Assembly: GCF_029852145.1 (NCBI RefSeq)
Contig: NC_079971.1
Coordinates: 10,018,697-10,082,696 of the forward strand
Source of the DNA: Microplitis mediator
Taxonomy: Eukaryota > Arthropoda > Insecta > Hymenoptera > Braconidae
DNA: 64,000 nucleotides
Reading direction: 5' to 3'
Numbering within the stretch: position 1 is the first letter of the stretch; every line of letters starts with the position of its first letter. Of the stretch, positions 12,155 to 23,391 are shown piece after piece. The notes beneath the pieces were generated by a model. That model searched no databases. It was not told where the DNA came from and was given only the letters and a program-made list of their open reading frames with translations. Position numbers and translations under genes: made by a program.

Positions 12155-12580
12155 ACTATTTTTTTTAAAGCATTATGTACTCCCCTATAACACATAATAT
12201 TTTCAGATTTTTAAAAAAGGTACGCCATCTTTAAAAAAATAAAAACCATTTTTCAGCTCAATTAATGCATCTATTCAAAAAGTTTAGTCTATACTTTTTT
12301 AATTTAATGAATATTCAGATAGTTTGTAGCTATCAGAAATAATATTTTGTATTTAAAACAATAACAAAAATTTTTTCATCAATGTACAAAATCATAATAG
12401 TTAAAAATAATTAATTATTTATTAATTTCAATAAATATTTTTAAAAACAACTTTTTGTTTCACAGTTTGATGATTTATACAAAATCAAATTAGGTTTAAA
12501 TAAATAAACAATAAATGAAAAGAAAAAAAAAATATATCAGAGGTATAAATATAATAAATATTTCACAGAAAAAAGTTTTA

Positions 12581-13258
12581 TTAATCTTCGTCACTGTCCT
12601 CTTCAATTACAACTGTAGTATTGTCTTTGTTGAATAATTTACTCAATATTGCAGCAGGCCTTGGAGTTTTTGATACGTATCTTCCGTGCGACAAATAATA
12701 AACAATTGCGGCAACGTGGGAGCAACATCCAATAGTTCTAAGACCATTTGCACACTCACAGCTGTGTCTCACGACACTTTTGTGTCCAATAGCATTTGGT
12801 TTATAGTCAATGAAGCATCTAATAACTTTTCTGCTTATATGACGTGATTGAACTTCAGCTTTTAGTATATTCGAATGGTCTTTAACATACTGAATAGTGA
12901 TATTACCCGAGTCATGTATCATTTCTGACAAGTACGATATCGCTTGTTTAAATTGATAAGATCCAGTGAAAAAAATTTGAAGATCTTTTTCCGTCATTTC
13001 TGGAAAATCTTCTAGATCACTTGATGATATAGACTGGAATGGTAGTTTTTTCCGTTGCCAGCCATTTCGTTGTACTTCATCAGCTAACGTGTTTTCAATA
13101 TCATTTTGAAATATCATTCTTTCTACGACCTCATCTGGAAACTCTATATCAGAAGTTAGGCGTTTACTGTACTTATTATGGAGAAACGAGGCGACTATAA
13201 AAACTTCCGATTCTAGGAAGCATTTTGGTATTGTAGAAACCATAAACTCGGTAATCAT
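12581..13258 (-). pseudogene. SWIM-finger C-terminal remnant of the DDE transposase
   Basis: Open for about 225 codons and closely similar to the C-terminal segment at 1527-2219, with the finger CECANGLRTIGCCSHVAAIVYYL and the acidic tail EEDSDED. The N-terminal 20 residues come from a deletion junction, and the catalytic domain is missing. It keeps the His of the CxC...CxH finger (CCSHVAA) that is Arg in copy 1. No separate function should be assumed. Confidence 0.75.
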
Positions 13259-13453
13259 CTATTGTTTATCATTTGTCTTTTTGCAAGACGCCACCTAGCG
13301 ACGATTTTGAGAATCTTTTAAAAAAAATTGAATCGTTTTTGGAAAAATTCATAGTGCAAACGAAAAAATAATTAAAAAATGCTCTGATCATCAAGCTGTG
13401 AAACAAAAAGTTGTTTTTAAAAATATTTATTGAAATTAATAAATAATTAATTA

Positions 13454-13876
13454 GACGGCTGAGGCAGCCGTTCGGCACTCGCGTGGCTCGGGCGATCACC
13501 GAAGTTAAGTAGCATCGAGCATGATCACTACTTGGCTGGGTGACCGTTTAGCCACGCGTCGGGTTCGAACGAAGGTCTCTGATCGTTAGGCGCGGGATGA
13601 AGATCCAGTGGTCGGTAAAATGGGAATTTTATCGATCACTGGAGCTTCACTCAAACCGAAACTATACTGGCTACGTTTTCTCTGTGGTTTTCCTAGCCAC
13701 TGCACCTCCATTGCACAAGGAAGCTTGTAGGGCATCACCGTATGGATGCAGTACAGTATAAGCACAAGTCGGGCCACAGCCGCACAATAAAGAAGCAGTT
13801 TGCGATTTGAAGGCAAAAATGTAAAAAGATACTCCTGTATTCTATACATTGAAATAAAGAAAATAAAATAAAATAA
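13454..13876 (+). mobile_element. 5S-derived SINE, copy A
   Basis: A 423-bp insertion flanked by TAAATAATTAATTA (13440-13453 and 13877-13890); the empty site can be read in the opposite TIR. Positions 13489-13549 match the 5S rRNA internal promoter region (CGATCACCGAAGTTAAGTAG, then TACTTGGCTGGGTGACCG), so transcription by RNA polymerase III is expected, left to right. This core is closed by a perfect 9-bp stem, CGCGTGGCT (13480-13488) with AGCCACGCG (13550-13558). A GGGTTCGAAC box follows. The 3' end is an A-rich (AAATA)n tail. An antisense reading frame over the body is fortuitous. Confidence 0.85.
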
Positions 13877-14580
13877 TAAATAATTAATTATTTTTAACTA
13901 TTATAATTTTGGACGTGGATGAAAAAATTTTTGTTATTGTTTTAAATACAAAATATTATTTCTGATAGCTACAAACTATCTGAATATTCATCAAATTAAG
14001 AAAGTATAGACTAAACTTTTTGAATAGATGCATTAATTGAGCTGAAAAATGGTTTTTATTTTTTTTAACGATGGCGTACCTTTTTTAAAAATCTGAAAAA
14101 ATTATGTGTTATAGGGGACTACATAAGGCAAAAAAAAAAAATAGTTTCATAATTGTGCCAAAATTGTATCATAGTTAGAAAAAACAATTTAGAAAAAAAC
14201 AATTTTTTTTTCAAGGATCTTATGAAGCTATAAAACTGTTAATTATTTTTTTTGAAAGCTATTATGAGCATCTAAAACATACTAAATTTTTAGACCAATC
14301 GGTCAAGCCAATCCTGAGAAAAAAAAATTTTTCTATTTTTTACATAATATTTATTTTCTTGGAAACGGATTTAGTTAGATATCTGAAACTTTCAGGATCT
14401 TAGTATTTTATTAGTACCTACATATCCTCTAAGTATCATTCAAATATCTTTCCGGGGCCGATTCACCATACTTATACCCCTAGGGCCTTTATTGATTTTA
14501 TTTTTTTTGACAATCTGACAATCACTGAAAAATTTGTAAAACTTTTTTGTTCTTTTAACTTTTTTAGATAAGTGTATGTA

Positions 14581-15100
14581 CACTAGTGGCAGAAATGAAG
14601 GGATATGAAAAAAATTTCAAATTTTTAAGTGATTTTCAACATGCTGTAACTCGGAGAAAATCAGTCGTACAGTGAAATGTAAAAAAAAAAACAAATTGTA
14701 GCTTCGAGTATCTAGTTATCAGATCTAGAGTTTTAAAATTTTTATCATGTACAATTCCGGACGAATCCGAAGAAAACCACCACGAAAAAAAAAATTCTAA
14801 GTTTTTGCTCACCTTAAAAAAGGTCTATGAGTTTTAATGATTTTTTTTTTTTTAAATATAACTTACGATTCGATCTCTTTTAGTTATTTGAATATCCGTC
14901 AATTTGCTGCCCTTAAAAAGTCTCGATGACGTTTTCGCGCAGAGTTATTATTGATCAAAGCAAAAATAAAAAAACATTTTGACTTTCAATAACTCGGGTC
15001 ATTTATTCAAGTTTTTGAAACCAGCCCTCAATTCACCGTGTGATCATTGACAGTTGAGATATCGATAATTAAAGCCAATAGGATCCTTTCTCATTTATAG
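14581..15100. repeat. F-family left arm, diverged (copy D)
   Basis: Starts CACTAGTGGCAGAAATGAAG after TA, matching the CACTGGTCACAGAAATTAAG terminus of the fold-back family, and follows the arm (AACATGCTGTAACTCGG, then TCATGTACAATTCCGG) for about 500 bp. The opposite arm is absent, so it is a truncated copy. Confidence 0.65.
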
Positions 15101-15109
15101 ACTGATATT

Positions 15110-15510
15110 TTTGCTCCTTAAGCTCGAAAACATTGTTGTGGATACATTTTCGAGCTCTTCGAGCTCGAAAATACTTTTGTGTGCCATTGGTTTCGAAAAA
15201 AAACTGATTGTAGCATTTCTTTCTTCCACAATATCTCAGGAACGAATTGACCGATTTTTATGGTTGAGGCGGCAATCGGCGTATTTTATTGAGTTTTAGA
15301 GCTGATTAGATTTTGGAGTTGATCGTATAAGTCGTTTCTGAGAAATCAATAAAAAAATAAAAAGAATTTTTTTTTCGTAATTCGCCAATATTTTCGAGTC
15401 TACTTGATCAAACGATCTACAATTTTCAGAAAAGTTGATGGCCAACAAGCTCTTTCGATTGCTGCCTTAACCATCCAAATCAGTTCATTAGTCAATAAGT
15501 TATAGACCGG

Positions 15511-15583
<73 letters not shown>

Positions 15584-15750
15584 TACATACAGACACTCAG
15601 ACATCATTCTAAAAATAGTCAGATTAGCTTCCTAGGACCTCAAAACGTCGACATCTGATGAAATTTTGATTTTCGCAAATCGGGGTGAAAACAATAACTT
15701 TCCGAATATTTCGGAAATCGTCGATTTTCTTAGCGGGAAGTTAAAAAACA
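15110..15750 (-). repeat. R-family repeat with (CA)n tract
   Basis: Palindromes of the TCGAGCTCTTCGAGCTCGA type lie at 15118-15172. A (CA)n tract runs about 15508-15578, then ATACATACATAC, and the conserved block CCTAGGACCTCAAAACGTCG leads to TCGATTTTCTTAGCGGGAAG at the end. The order is inverse to the copy at 49912. A short ORF across the end is a shadow. Confidence 0.7.
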
Positions 15751-16049
15751 AATTAAAGCTGAATAAACTGTTAACCAACCTATGCATTGGTGGAGCTGAT
15801 AAAGTGTTTCCACAGCCCGTGGACTCTTTGAAAAAAAGAAAATGTTTGTTTAATGTTATTTTTCATGTTTCCGTAATAACTGTAGCTCTAGAAAATTTTC
15901 GATCGAAATGCATTGAAACTAGAAATTCCGAGCTATGAAATGCTTTTTTGAAAATTTTGATACGATTATTTTTTACAAAGTTACAGCCTTCTAGAAATCA
16001 CAAAAAAATTTCTAAAATTTTTCTGTTCTTTCAATTTTTGGCATAAGTG
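15751..16049. other. Unassigned spacer
   Basis: No recognisable feature; it precedes the CAC/GTG fold-back. Confidence 0.4.
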
Positions 16050-16449
16050 CCCTCGCAGATTTGAATCACGGTGGAAACACCGTGGAAGTGTAAACACTGT
16101 GGATCCGCCGTGGTTACACGGTGGGTTTGTTCCATTTCACCACCGGGTATACACAGTGTATCCACTGTGATCACGCGGTGTATTTACCGTGCTTCCACGG
16201 TGGCTTGACCACTGTGTATACACAGTGTTTCCACTGTGATTACGCGGTGCATCCACCGTGATTTCACGGTGGCTTTGTGCTATTTCACCACCGTAGTTCC
16301 ACGGTGTATCCACCGCGTAATCACAGTGGAAACACCGTGTATACACAGTGGTCAAGCCACCGTAGAATCACGGTGGATACACCGCGTAATCACAGTGGTA
16401 AAATAGAACAAACCCACCGTGTTTCCACCGTGATTCAAATCTGGGAGGG
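16050..16449. mobile_element. Palindromic fold-back built of CACGGTG/CACAGTG units
   Basis: The ends are inverted: CCCTCGCAGATTTGAATCAC on the left and the inverse GTGATTCAAATCTGGGAGGG on the right. The interior is a dense series of heptamers of the form CAC(C/G/A/T)GTG and their near variants, arranged so that 16199-16272 folds onto 16294-16366 about a centre near 16283, and the outer GGGTTTGTT (about 16122) pairs with AACAAACCC (about 16412). GTATACAC palindromes recur inside. Its GC content stands far above the neighbourhood. There is no coding potential; it is probably a fold-back or MITE-type element. Confidence 0.8.
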
Positions 16450-16619
16450 TGTCTAAATTGAGACAAGTCAATTTTGAACTTACTAGAACTATTTTGGTTA
16501 TGATGGTCACGGTTTCTGTAGAGGAATATCCACACCCTGATCTTATATTAACAATTGCTTAAAGATGTTGCCTAAAGTGCTCAGAGAACTTTTAAATTTA
16601 AAAAAAAAAAAAAAAAAAA

Positions 16620-17645
16620 ACGATGAATTTAAATGATTATCATCACAATAATTTGAATTTCGTTCAAAAAATTAAGTTAAAAAATAGAAGGACCTTCTGA
16701 ATAATTTTTTTGTATTTTGTTCTGAAAAGTAAGGTACCGGTGGGTAATAAGGCCGAGCTAAGGGAGATTTTGAATAGAATCGAAATTATTGCATTTAATT
16801 ATCGAAATGTATCATAAATCTTTATTTCAATACATTAGCCATAAAATATAATGAAGTGATGGTAATTTATACCACAAACAAACAAAAAATTAAACTTTTA
16901 CAAAACCCATACGAATAGGCTTCATTTTACTACGGTAGGGTAATAAGGCCTACGGGTTAAACAAACTGGAATAGTTTAATTATACTTAATAAAATTGGTA
17001 TTAGAGATGAATCATCACTTAAATTTAGCAACGATACTTTTTTTAAAGACAGAAGACTAGATTGATTTGCTCAACAGCACTTAAAACTATCAATATCCTT
17101 TTCAAGAGTCAGAAGACTAGATTATTTTTTTTTATGATTTCTTCTGCACTACGACATCATATGACGGATGCTAAAATATAGAAGGCAGGGAACGTGGTAT
17201 CGGGACTTTACAAGCTTGTCGTAACATCTCTATGCACGACCCTTCTACTAGAGTAACCTTTAGTGGAGGCGATTATTTTAAATATCATTTCTATCACTTA
17301 GGCCTTATTACCCGACAGGCCTTATTACCCGCAGGTATCTTACATTCAAAAACGAAGAAAATGAAAGAAAAAAGTTTTCGTTTGGTCCATTCTTCGACAG
17401 ATGCTGGCAATTAAAAAAAAATTCTTTTAACCATAAAACAATGAGTGTAAAAGGAATTTTTTTGAATTGTCAGCATCTGTCCAAAAATTGACCAAACAAA
17501 AACTTATTTTTTATTTTCTTCGTTTTTGAATGTAGTTTTCAGAAAAAAAAAAAAGCAAAAAAATTATTCAGAAGGTCCTTCTATTTTTTAAATTGATTTT
17601 TCCAACAACATTCAAATTTTTTCGATGATTACCATTTAAAGGCCC
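16620..17645. mobile_element. TIR element with a nested inverted-repeat insertion
   Basis: Outer arms of about 110 bp are inverted: ATAGAAGGACCTTCTGAATA near 16685 and TATTCAGAAGGTCCTTCTAT near 17565. Between them sits a second element whose ends carry GGGTAATAAGGCC (16750) and GGCCTTATTACCC (17302 and 17319). Next to it a third fold-back pairs CATTCAAAAACGAAGAAAAT (17344) with its inverse (about 17512-17531), with CAGATGCTGGCAATT / AATTGTCAGCATCTG inside. No reading frame is convincing. Confidence 0.65.
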
Positions 17646-18317
17646 TGGCCCTGTTAAAAATATTTGATAGACATGAGACGCTACTCGCACATAAGTTTTT
17701 ACACTATATAGTGTTATTAAACAGGTTTATGCGACAGATGACGATAGCATCATCTTTATGAGAATTGTCGTATCGTTAACCAGAAAATTGATCCGATTTC
17801 TACTCAAGGCTATAAAATCAATGCTCTTAAATGTAGTCATGAGAGGTAAAGGGAGGGAACGAGTACAAAGTATTTTATTTCTTCTGCTTTGTATTTGTAA
17901 TAAAGTGCTACAATTTTTCAATTCCATTACTGCTGTTTTTATCGATTTCTCAATGAATACACTTCCAAATATCGATGATTGTGAACCCACTAACTTTTTC
18001 TGAATGAAAATTTACATCTTCAGAAAAGTGCGAAAGTAAAGTAGGTATATTCGGCTTCAAGTTAAGAAAATTTTATACTGTGTAACTAAAAATAGTTCGA
18101 AATTTGTTGCTCTAGTATTTTAGAACTCTATTTTTACCATATTTTATTGGCTTACGGAATCTTTATTAATTGAATCTACTAAAATAGCTATCAAAATTAT
18201 ATCTCTCATTTTATCGTAATTAAATACACTCCAATCCTATCTAAAAATCAAATTTTTCAGACTTTTTATAAATAGTTAAAAATCGATACGGTTATTAGTT
18301 ATATCTTCTGTTTTCAG
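17646..18317. other. 3' part of the large intron
   Basis: No repeat with recognised ends is present. It finishes with a good branch/pyrimidine region and acceptor, TATCTTCTGTTTTCAG, at 18302-18317. Confidence 0.5.
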
Positions 18318-18842
18318 ATAAGAGACGCAAGTAATTGTTATGGGAGCAGTGGTGAAGATGATGAAAATGACAGTCTGAGTGGGTACGTACATCCTGAGAT
18401 TAATGCAGCATTGAATACTGTGTTGTATGTTGGACTTGGTACCACAGCACTGGGCCTTGTTATTTCTTTTATTGGTACTGGAGAAAAAGGATTTCTGAGT
18501 CCAGAGCTAAGACTTATTGGTCCAAGCTTATTGTGTGCTGGACTTCTTTGCTGTCTCTTGCGAGTTCTCCTATGCATATGTTTATGTCATTGTTGCAAAA
18601 ATTGTCAATGGAAAGCTTGCCCAGTTGTTATTGTTGGCAAAGACACATTAAAAAAAGAAACTACTGGTTCACCATCCAGACGAGAACAGCCTACAACATC
18701 GCTTTTACCTCAATGCTCTAATCAAATAATCAAAACATCATCGATGGCAGTGAAAATAGCTCATCCATCATCATATTCTATGTGTTCGGAAGCTGGAAAA
18801 GGACACGAGCTTCTACTTTTACCGTCTCAATTACTAGAGTAA
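18318..18842 (+). CDS. Terminal exon of a two-pass membrane protein, PIRT-like topology
   Basis: After the acceptor TTTTCAG the exon is open in phase 0 for 174 codons to the TAA at 18840. It encodes an acidic stretch (SSGEDDENDSLSG), a first hydrophobic span (LNTVLYVGLGTTALGLVISF), a short loop GTGEKGFLSPELRLIGP, a second span (SLLCAGLLCCLLRVLLCICL), a Cys-rich juxtamembrane CHCCKNCQWKAC and a Ser/Thr-rich tail. Two spans joined by a short loop with a conserved-looking LRLIGP recall the phosphoinositide-interacting protein (PIRT) layout, but this is a weak topological comparison and no orthologue is claimed. Codon use and lack of repeats mark it as host sequence. It pairs in phase with exon 4111-4263 and has a poly(A) signal 155 bp downstream. 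Confidence 0.75.
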   Translation: MRDASNCYGSSGEDDENDSLSGYVHPEINAALNTVLYVGLGTTALGLVISFIGTGEKGFLSPELRLIGPSLLCAGLLCCLLRVLLCICLCHCCKNCQWKACPVVIVGKDTLKKETTGSPSRREQPTTSLLPQCSNQIIKTSSMAVKIAHPSSYSMCSEAGKGHELLLLPSQLLE

Positions 18843-18997
18843 TGAAACTTTTTCATGACAAAACGTTCGACGAGAAAAGTTTATCAACTGTAACTTGAGT
18901 AGTCATTATGTAAAACTAGAATTAATTTGATCATTTAGTAAATATAGATTAATGTTAAATTAATAATTAAAAAACAATCGATGTTTGTATATTGTGT

Positions 18998-19003
18998 AAT
19001 AAA
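18998..19003 (+). terminator. Poly(A) signal of the membrane-protein gene
   Basis: AATAAA about 155 bp after the stop codon, within otherwise AT-rich sequence. It is the first canonical hexamer at a typical 3' UTR distance, so the transcript probably ends shortly after it. Confidence 0.5.
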
Positions 19004-19354
19004 TTATTACGGCAAAAATATTTTATATAGCTTTACATTATGGTAAAGAATAATTCCAAATATAAATTACTGCCGGTCTATACGGAACAAAAAAAATAAC
19101 GTTTCATCCTTCGTTTTTAGTTTAATCTCATTAAATAAACAAGAAAATGAAGTAATGTGATTTAGACAGCCTACTTTATTTTTAGCAAAAGTAGCTTCGA
19201 ACCCTTTATATTTGCAGATACTGACTTTTGCGCTGGGCCACAAAGTCTACTGACATTTAAACTCTTAGTAGTGTTGTCAAGCACATTAAATTTCACGATA
19301 GTATATTTATGTATACAATCTAGGGTAAATTTGAGAATAGAGTTTAAATTTTGA

Positions 19355-20200
19355 ATTGTGAAGAGAGATGTATTTTTTTCTAAGATATGAATTTTTAAAA
19401 TAAGGAATTTTTTTTTTTTTTCGCAACCGCTTGATAATATAATTACTCTAACATTAATTTGTAGAGTAGTTCGAAATAATGTAAATAACGAGAAAATCTA
19501 AAGTTACCAGAAAAAAACCCTGTACGACGATTTTTTATAAGCAAAAAATCATTTTTATACCAAGTCACTTTAACAAACTGCTCTAAAATAAAAACTGTTC
19601 ACCAGATCAGATTGTCAAAACTTTCATTTTGAAGGGAAAGAAACATGGAAACTGCGTACTAAATTTCATTCAAAATATTAAAAACTTTTCAAGTAATAAA
19701 TTTTCAAAGTCAAAATGGCAAATTTCTAAACCATTGATTATATCTAATACAAATATTAATATTTTTATATAGTCATGCATATATGGATGGAATTAAGCAA
19801 TAACGTCTTCACCAACATTTTTAAAAAAATCGAGTTATTATGATGAACGTACTTAGTATTTAATACTAAGTACGTTCACCATAACAACCCGATTATTTAA
19901 AAAATGTTGGTTAAGACATTATTGCTTGATTCCATCCATATATTTGTTGGGGATAAAAAAAAAGAAAATAGTTTTCATTTGAGAGCAGTTTATTTACGCG
20001 GTTGTAGTGTAAAAATCATTCTTTGTTTATAAAAAATTGCCGCACAGGATTTTTTCTGATAACCTTGGATTTTCTCGTTATCTCGAAACAACTTTACAAA
20101 TTAATCTTGGACTTATTATTTCATTAAAATGTTGCGAAAAATAAAAAATTTTCTCATTCCAAAAATTTATATCTTCAAAAAAAAAACACTTCTCTGAAAA
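19355..20200. mobile_element. 840-bp fold-back centred at about 19862
   Basis: The inner arms pair almost perfectly: ATATGGATGGAATTAAGCAA near 19788 with TTGCTTGATTCCATCCATAT near 19941, closing on AAGTACGTTCACCATAA / TTATGATGAACGTACTT at the centre. The outer arms continue: ATAACGAGAAAATCTAAAG (about 19487) pairs with TTGGATTTTCTCGTTAT (about 20080), and TTTTTCGCAACCG (about 19420) with TGTTGCGAAAAAT (about 20133). No coding sequence, and terminal TSD not resolved. Confidence 0.8.
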
Positions 20201-20918
20201 TTTCAGGGCCTTTTAAGAACAGATGAAGGTAGTCTACGACAAAATTTGATCTAAAAAAAGTAAGATTTTGAATTATTCAATTTTGACCGTATCGAAATTT
20301 TGCAATTTCAAACATTTCAAAGCTTTTTTTTCAAATATTTTTTTTTTTGAAGCTTTAAGTATCTTCTTAGAAATGAACCAAGACCGATTCTTGTAATTAT
20401 AATAGTTTTCGAGATATTAAATAAAAAAAAAACTTGAAAAATGATAAGATTTTGAATTTCGCACAACTTTTGATAAAAAAATTTTCATTCTTTTCTGTTG
20501 GTAAAACTTCCTTACAGGATGAAAGAAAACTTCTGACCAAATTACATCCAAATCGAAAGGGGTCGATTCCAACTATCGGTCGATTTAACATGGAATGACC
20601 CAACTGGATGTTTGAGTAACTTAGCAACTGGCGTCCAAATAGAAATATCCAAAAAGTAGGAAAACTAACTATATCCAATACTCCTACTCTAGTTTCTAGC
20701 CTTTTACAAAAATAATAAAAACATAATTTGAAACAACCAAAGTGGGTTGTTATCGCTTTCTTCTTCCTCTCAATGTCATTGACTACTCTAGTTACTTTCT
20801 TCGGTATAACTGTCAGCTTCAACAGAAACCTATTTATTTGTTCTTAAAAAATTAGGGAATGAAAAAATAAAGATTGATTGGCGTGCGTCAAGAGTATTTC
20901 ACTACACCTATTGCTTTT
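20201..20918. other. Unassigned DNA beside the Copia fragment
   Basis: A long minus-strand open frame (20397-20822) runs here but shows no domain. Parts of it (GGGGTCGATTCCAACTATCG, then TGGAATGACCC) look like repeat sequence also hinted at near 49680. It could be degenerate 3' sequence of the Copia element. Confidence 0.4.
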
Positions 20919-21545
20919 CTCTACATTTCGAATCTCTTTGTGTTTAGGGGCATTGCAGACATATCTGGCTCATGAGATTCTGATGGCACGTGTCTCACGT
21001 CTAGTTCTTCACTTTCATAATTGTTGACTATGAATGTATACTTCACGTGAATATGCTTGGATCTCACCGGATAATTTTTATTTGTCATCCATGTTATGGC
21101 ACTTTTATTGTCTACACAGAGTATCGGTTCAATGTCAATAGCAGATAGCCAGCTTACAAGTCCAGCCAACCAGATTATGTTAGAGGTGGCGTGACGGGCT
21201 GCCATGAGTTCAACTTCCAACATGGATAACGTCAGGGATTTTTGATTTCTGGTCTCCAACATCACCAGTCCGTCTCCTAATTCCGTTGCGTATCCAGTCA
21301 TGGACTTTCTGGTCTAAGTGTCTGCAGTGAAATCTGCACCAGAGTATCCTATAATTTTCGTGTTGGTCCTTCTTGTTTAAACCTTATGCCATAACTTATT
21401 GACCCGTTGAGATACTGAAAAATCCTTTTTAATGTTTTCCATTGTATATTACTTAAATTTGCACAGTATTGACTAACTCGAAGAACCGCAAACGAAATTT
21501 CAAGACAAATGACCATTGACAGAAACAATAGACCTTCTACCACTT
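20919..21545 (-). pseudogene. Copia-type pol fragment: end of RT plus RNase H
   Basis: 21543-21349 gives the C-terminal end of a Copia reverse transcriptase (LEISFAVLRVSQYCANLSN, then WKTLKRIFQYLNGSISYGI). After a frame break, 21301-20921 gives Copia RNase H (SLTLSMLEVELMAARHATSN, IIWLAGLVSWL, CVDNKSAITW, the last with a catalytic-type Asp, and HIHVKYTFIV). The adjoining 5' parts (gag, protease, integrase, most of RT) are absent. No LTR could be assigned. It is a relic in which RT and RNase H are out of frame with each other. Confidence 0.85.
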
Positions 21546-21549
21546 GCTG

Positions 21550-22434
21550 ATGAATTTAAATATATAGTTTTCCGATCGAGACTTCAAAATTTTTCATCAT
21601 GTACGGTTCCGGAGTAATCCCTAAGAAAACCACTGCAAAAAAAAATTTCAAATTTTCACTCATCTTAAAAAAGGTCTCTGGGCTTCAATAATTTTTATCT
21701 GATTATCTAACCTTATGACTCTTTTACAAGTCACAAATGGTTACTTTTGATAAAATAACTTTTCTCAAAGCGACAATGTTGATTAAAAAATCGGTCTATC
21801 GGTTGACCCTGCGGGCCAGCCGTAAAACTTCCTGCTATTTTCGAGCTCCATGAACTTGAAAACAGTGTTGTGAATACATTTTCAAGCTCTTCGAGCTCGA
21901 AAATAATTTTGTATGCCAATGTTTTCGAAAAAAAAAAACGTTTTTTACCATTTTCTTCGCTAACGACATCTCTCAAATGAATTGACCGTTGAGACAGATA
22001 AGGTGGCGATCGACGTGTTTTATTGAGTTCTGAAGCTAATCAGATTTTGGAATTGATTTATCTAGTCGTTTTTGAGATATTTCAAAAAAAACTAAAAGGA
22101 TATTTTTTTTTATTTCTTTCGACAACGGTTTCTCGTGAACGAATGAACCTATTTTGATGGTCGAATGGGCATTCGGCACGGCTTATCAAGTTTTAGAGCT
22201 GATTAGATTTTGTATTCAATGCACTCGGCACATTGCAATTTATCCAAAAATAACATTTTTGGAAGAATTTTATTTTTGGAATACCTCCGAACGCACCATA
22301 CCGATCAAGCTCAATTTTTTACAGCTTTTAGATACTGATAAACCATGTCGAATGCTAACATGACGATCAAAATCGGTTAATCCGTTCAAAAGTTACAGAT
22401 ATTTTCATACGTCCGTACGTACGTACGTATATAC
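21550..22434. repeat. F- and R-family fragments
   Basis: 21590-21740 matches the F arm (CATCATGTACGGTTCCGGAG). 21780-22420 is R-like: GGTTGACCCTGCGGGCCAGC, palindromes at 21838-21905, ATATCTCTCAAATGAATTGACCG, and a (GTAC)n-like end ACGTCCGTACGTACGTACG at 22412-22430. ORFs here are repeat shadows. Confidence 0.55.
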
Positions 22435-23391
22435 TGTAACATGAGGAAAATTTGACATCGACCCGAGGTTTTAAATTATTTGAAGATAAAAAAAATAATT
22501 ACCCGGTGAGCAACTTTTGGTGACATCTATGATCACCATTCCGACTTTGACCCGAGCAATCGACCCGACGCATTGATTGAAACGAGAGATCCGGGATAGA
22601 CGCCGAACTGAACGGCCACATTTATTTTTTATTTGAACAATTCGACTCGACCAAACGAACAATTTCGATTCCGACGACTGAACAATTCGATTTACGACAT
22701 TATGATCAATCCGAGTTTGATCAACGAACAATTAATTTCGACCGGCAGTAACCGCCGTTTTGTGAACAAGTGAGCAAGCTGAAGCATCGGCGTGAAACTG
22801 AACAAAGTGTGTAACCGATCTGTTAATAAATAAGTGCAGTTCGTACGTAATAATAATTAATTAAATAATTAATTACGCGTAAAAATTATTTGATCGTGCA
22901 ATTTAGTGTGTTACCGAAATAAAATATTATTTTATATTTTATTTTATTTCAATCGAGCAATTCTGAGAATCACAGATTATCTGTGTCTCATTCGCAACAG
23001 CAGTCTTGTCACCTCGCCGTGTAAGAATACTCTGACGTCACTCGTCAAGTATTTCGTTAATACTTCCGCTGTATGTGTGTCTCCGGACAATAAACGTATT
23101 TTATTTTAATTTCGTGAACCGAGTTTTTTTTTTCCTCCGAGTAATGAACTAATTGTGTTTTCGATCAACTACGATTTTTTTGATAATTTTGTTTATATCG
23201 AGTCAAGCCGACCACGGCAAGTTATTATATTGTTTGTAACCGATTACTTTTGATTTGTGATACCGATCAACAAGTTTGTTTAATTAAAATACGACTGATT
23301 ATTTGTTTAATTCTGATCAATTATTTATCGTAATCTTAAGTGCCTGACCTTTCCCCGATCCGCCACCCTGAGTCGACATTTTTGATAATTG

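Larger units (their letters stand above)
8673..14487 (-). mobile_element. DDE transposon copy 2, interrupted by a hAT and a SINE
   Basis: The GGCCCTAGGGGTATAAGT end at 8673 is inverted at 14470-14487, with AAA/TTT flanks. The left TIR is split by a 3.1-kb hAT element; joining 8673-9014 to 12147 onward restores the arm seen in the other copies. The right TIR carries a 5S-derived SINE (13454-13876). The coding part is reduced: the C-terminal SWIM segment remains (12581-13258), but the catalytic region is gone, with a junction near 13230 that skips sequence present at 2160-3050 of copy 1. It is therefore an internally deleted, non-autonomous copy that later received other elements. Confidence 0.85.

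Noticed and set aside
13586..13849. An 87-codon minus-strand frame, nearly identical at 52440-52703
   Set aside because: It is the antisense of the SINE body. The similarity comes from shared descent of the SINE, and copy C does not keep the frame.
16050..16449. A CRISPR-like array because of repeated short units
   Set aside because: Units are 7-8 bp, palindromic, irregularly spaced and in both orientations, with no spacers of constant length; the DNA is eukaryotic.
20397..20822. A 141-codon minus-strand ORF as a gene
   Set aside because: No domain, AT-driven composition, repeat-like wording, and adjacent to a degenerate Copia fragment.
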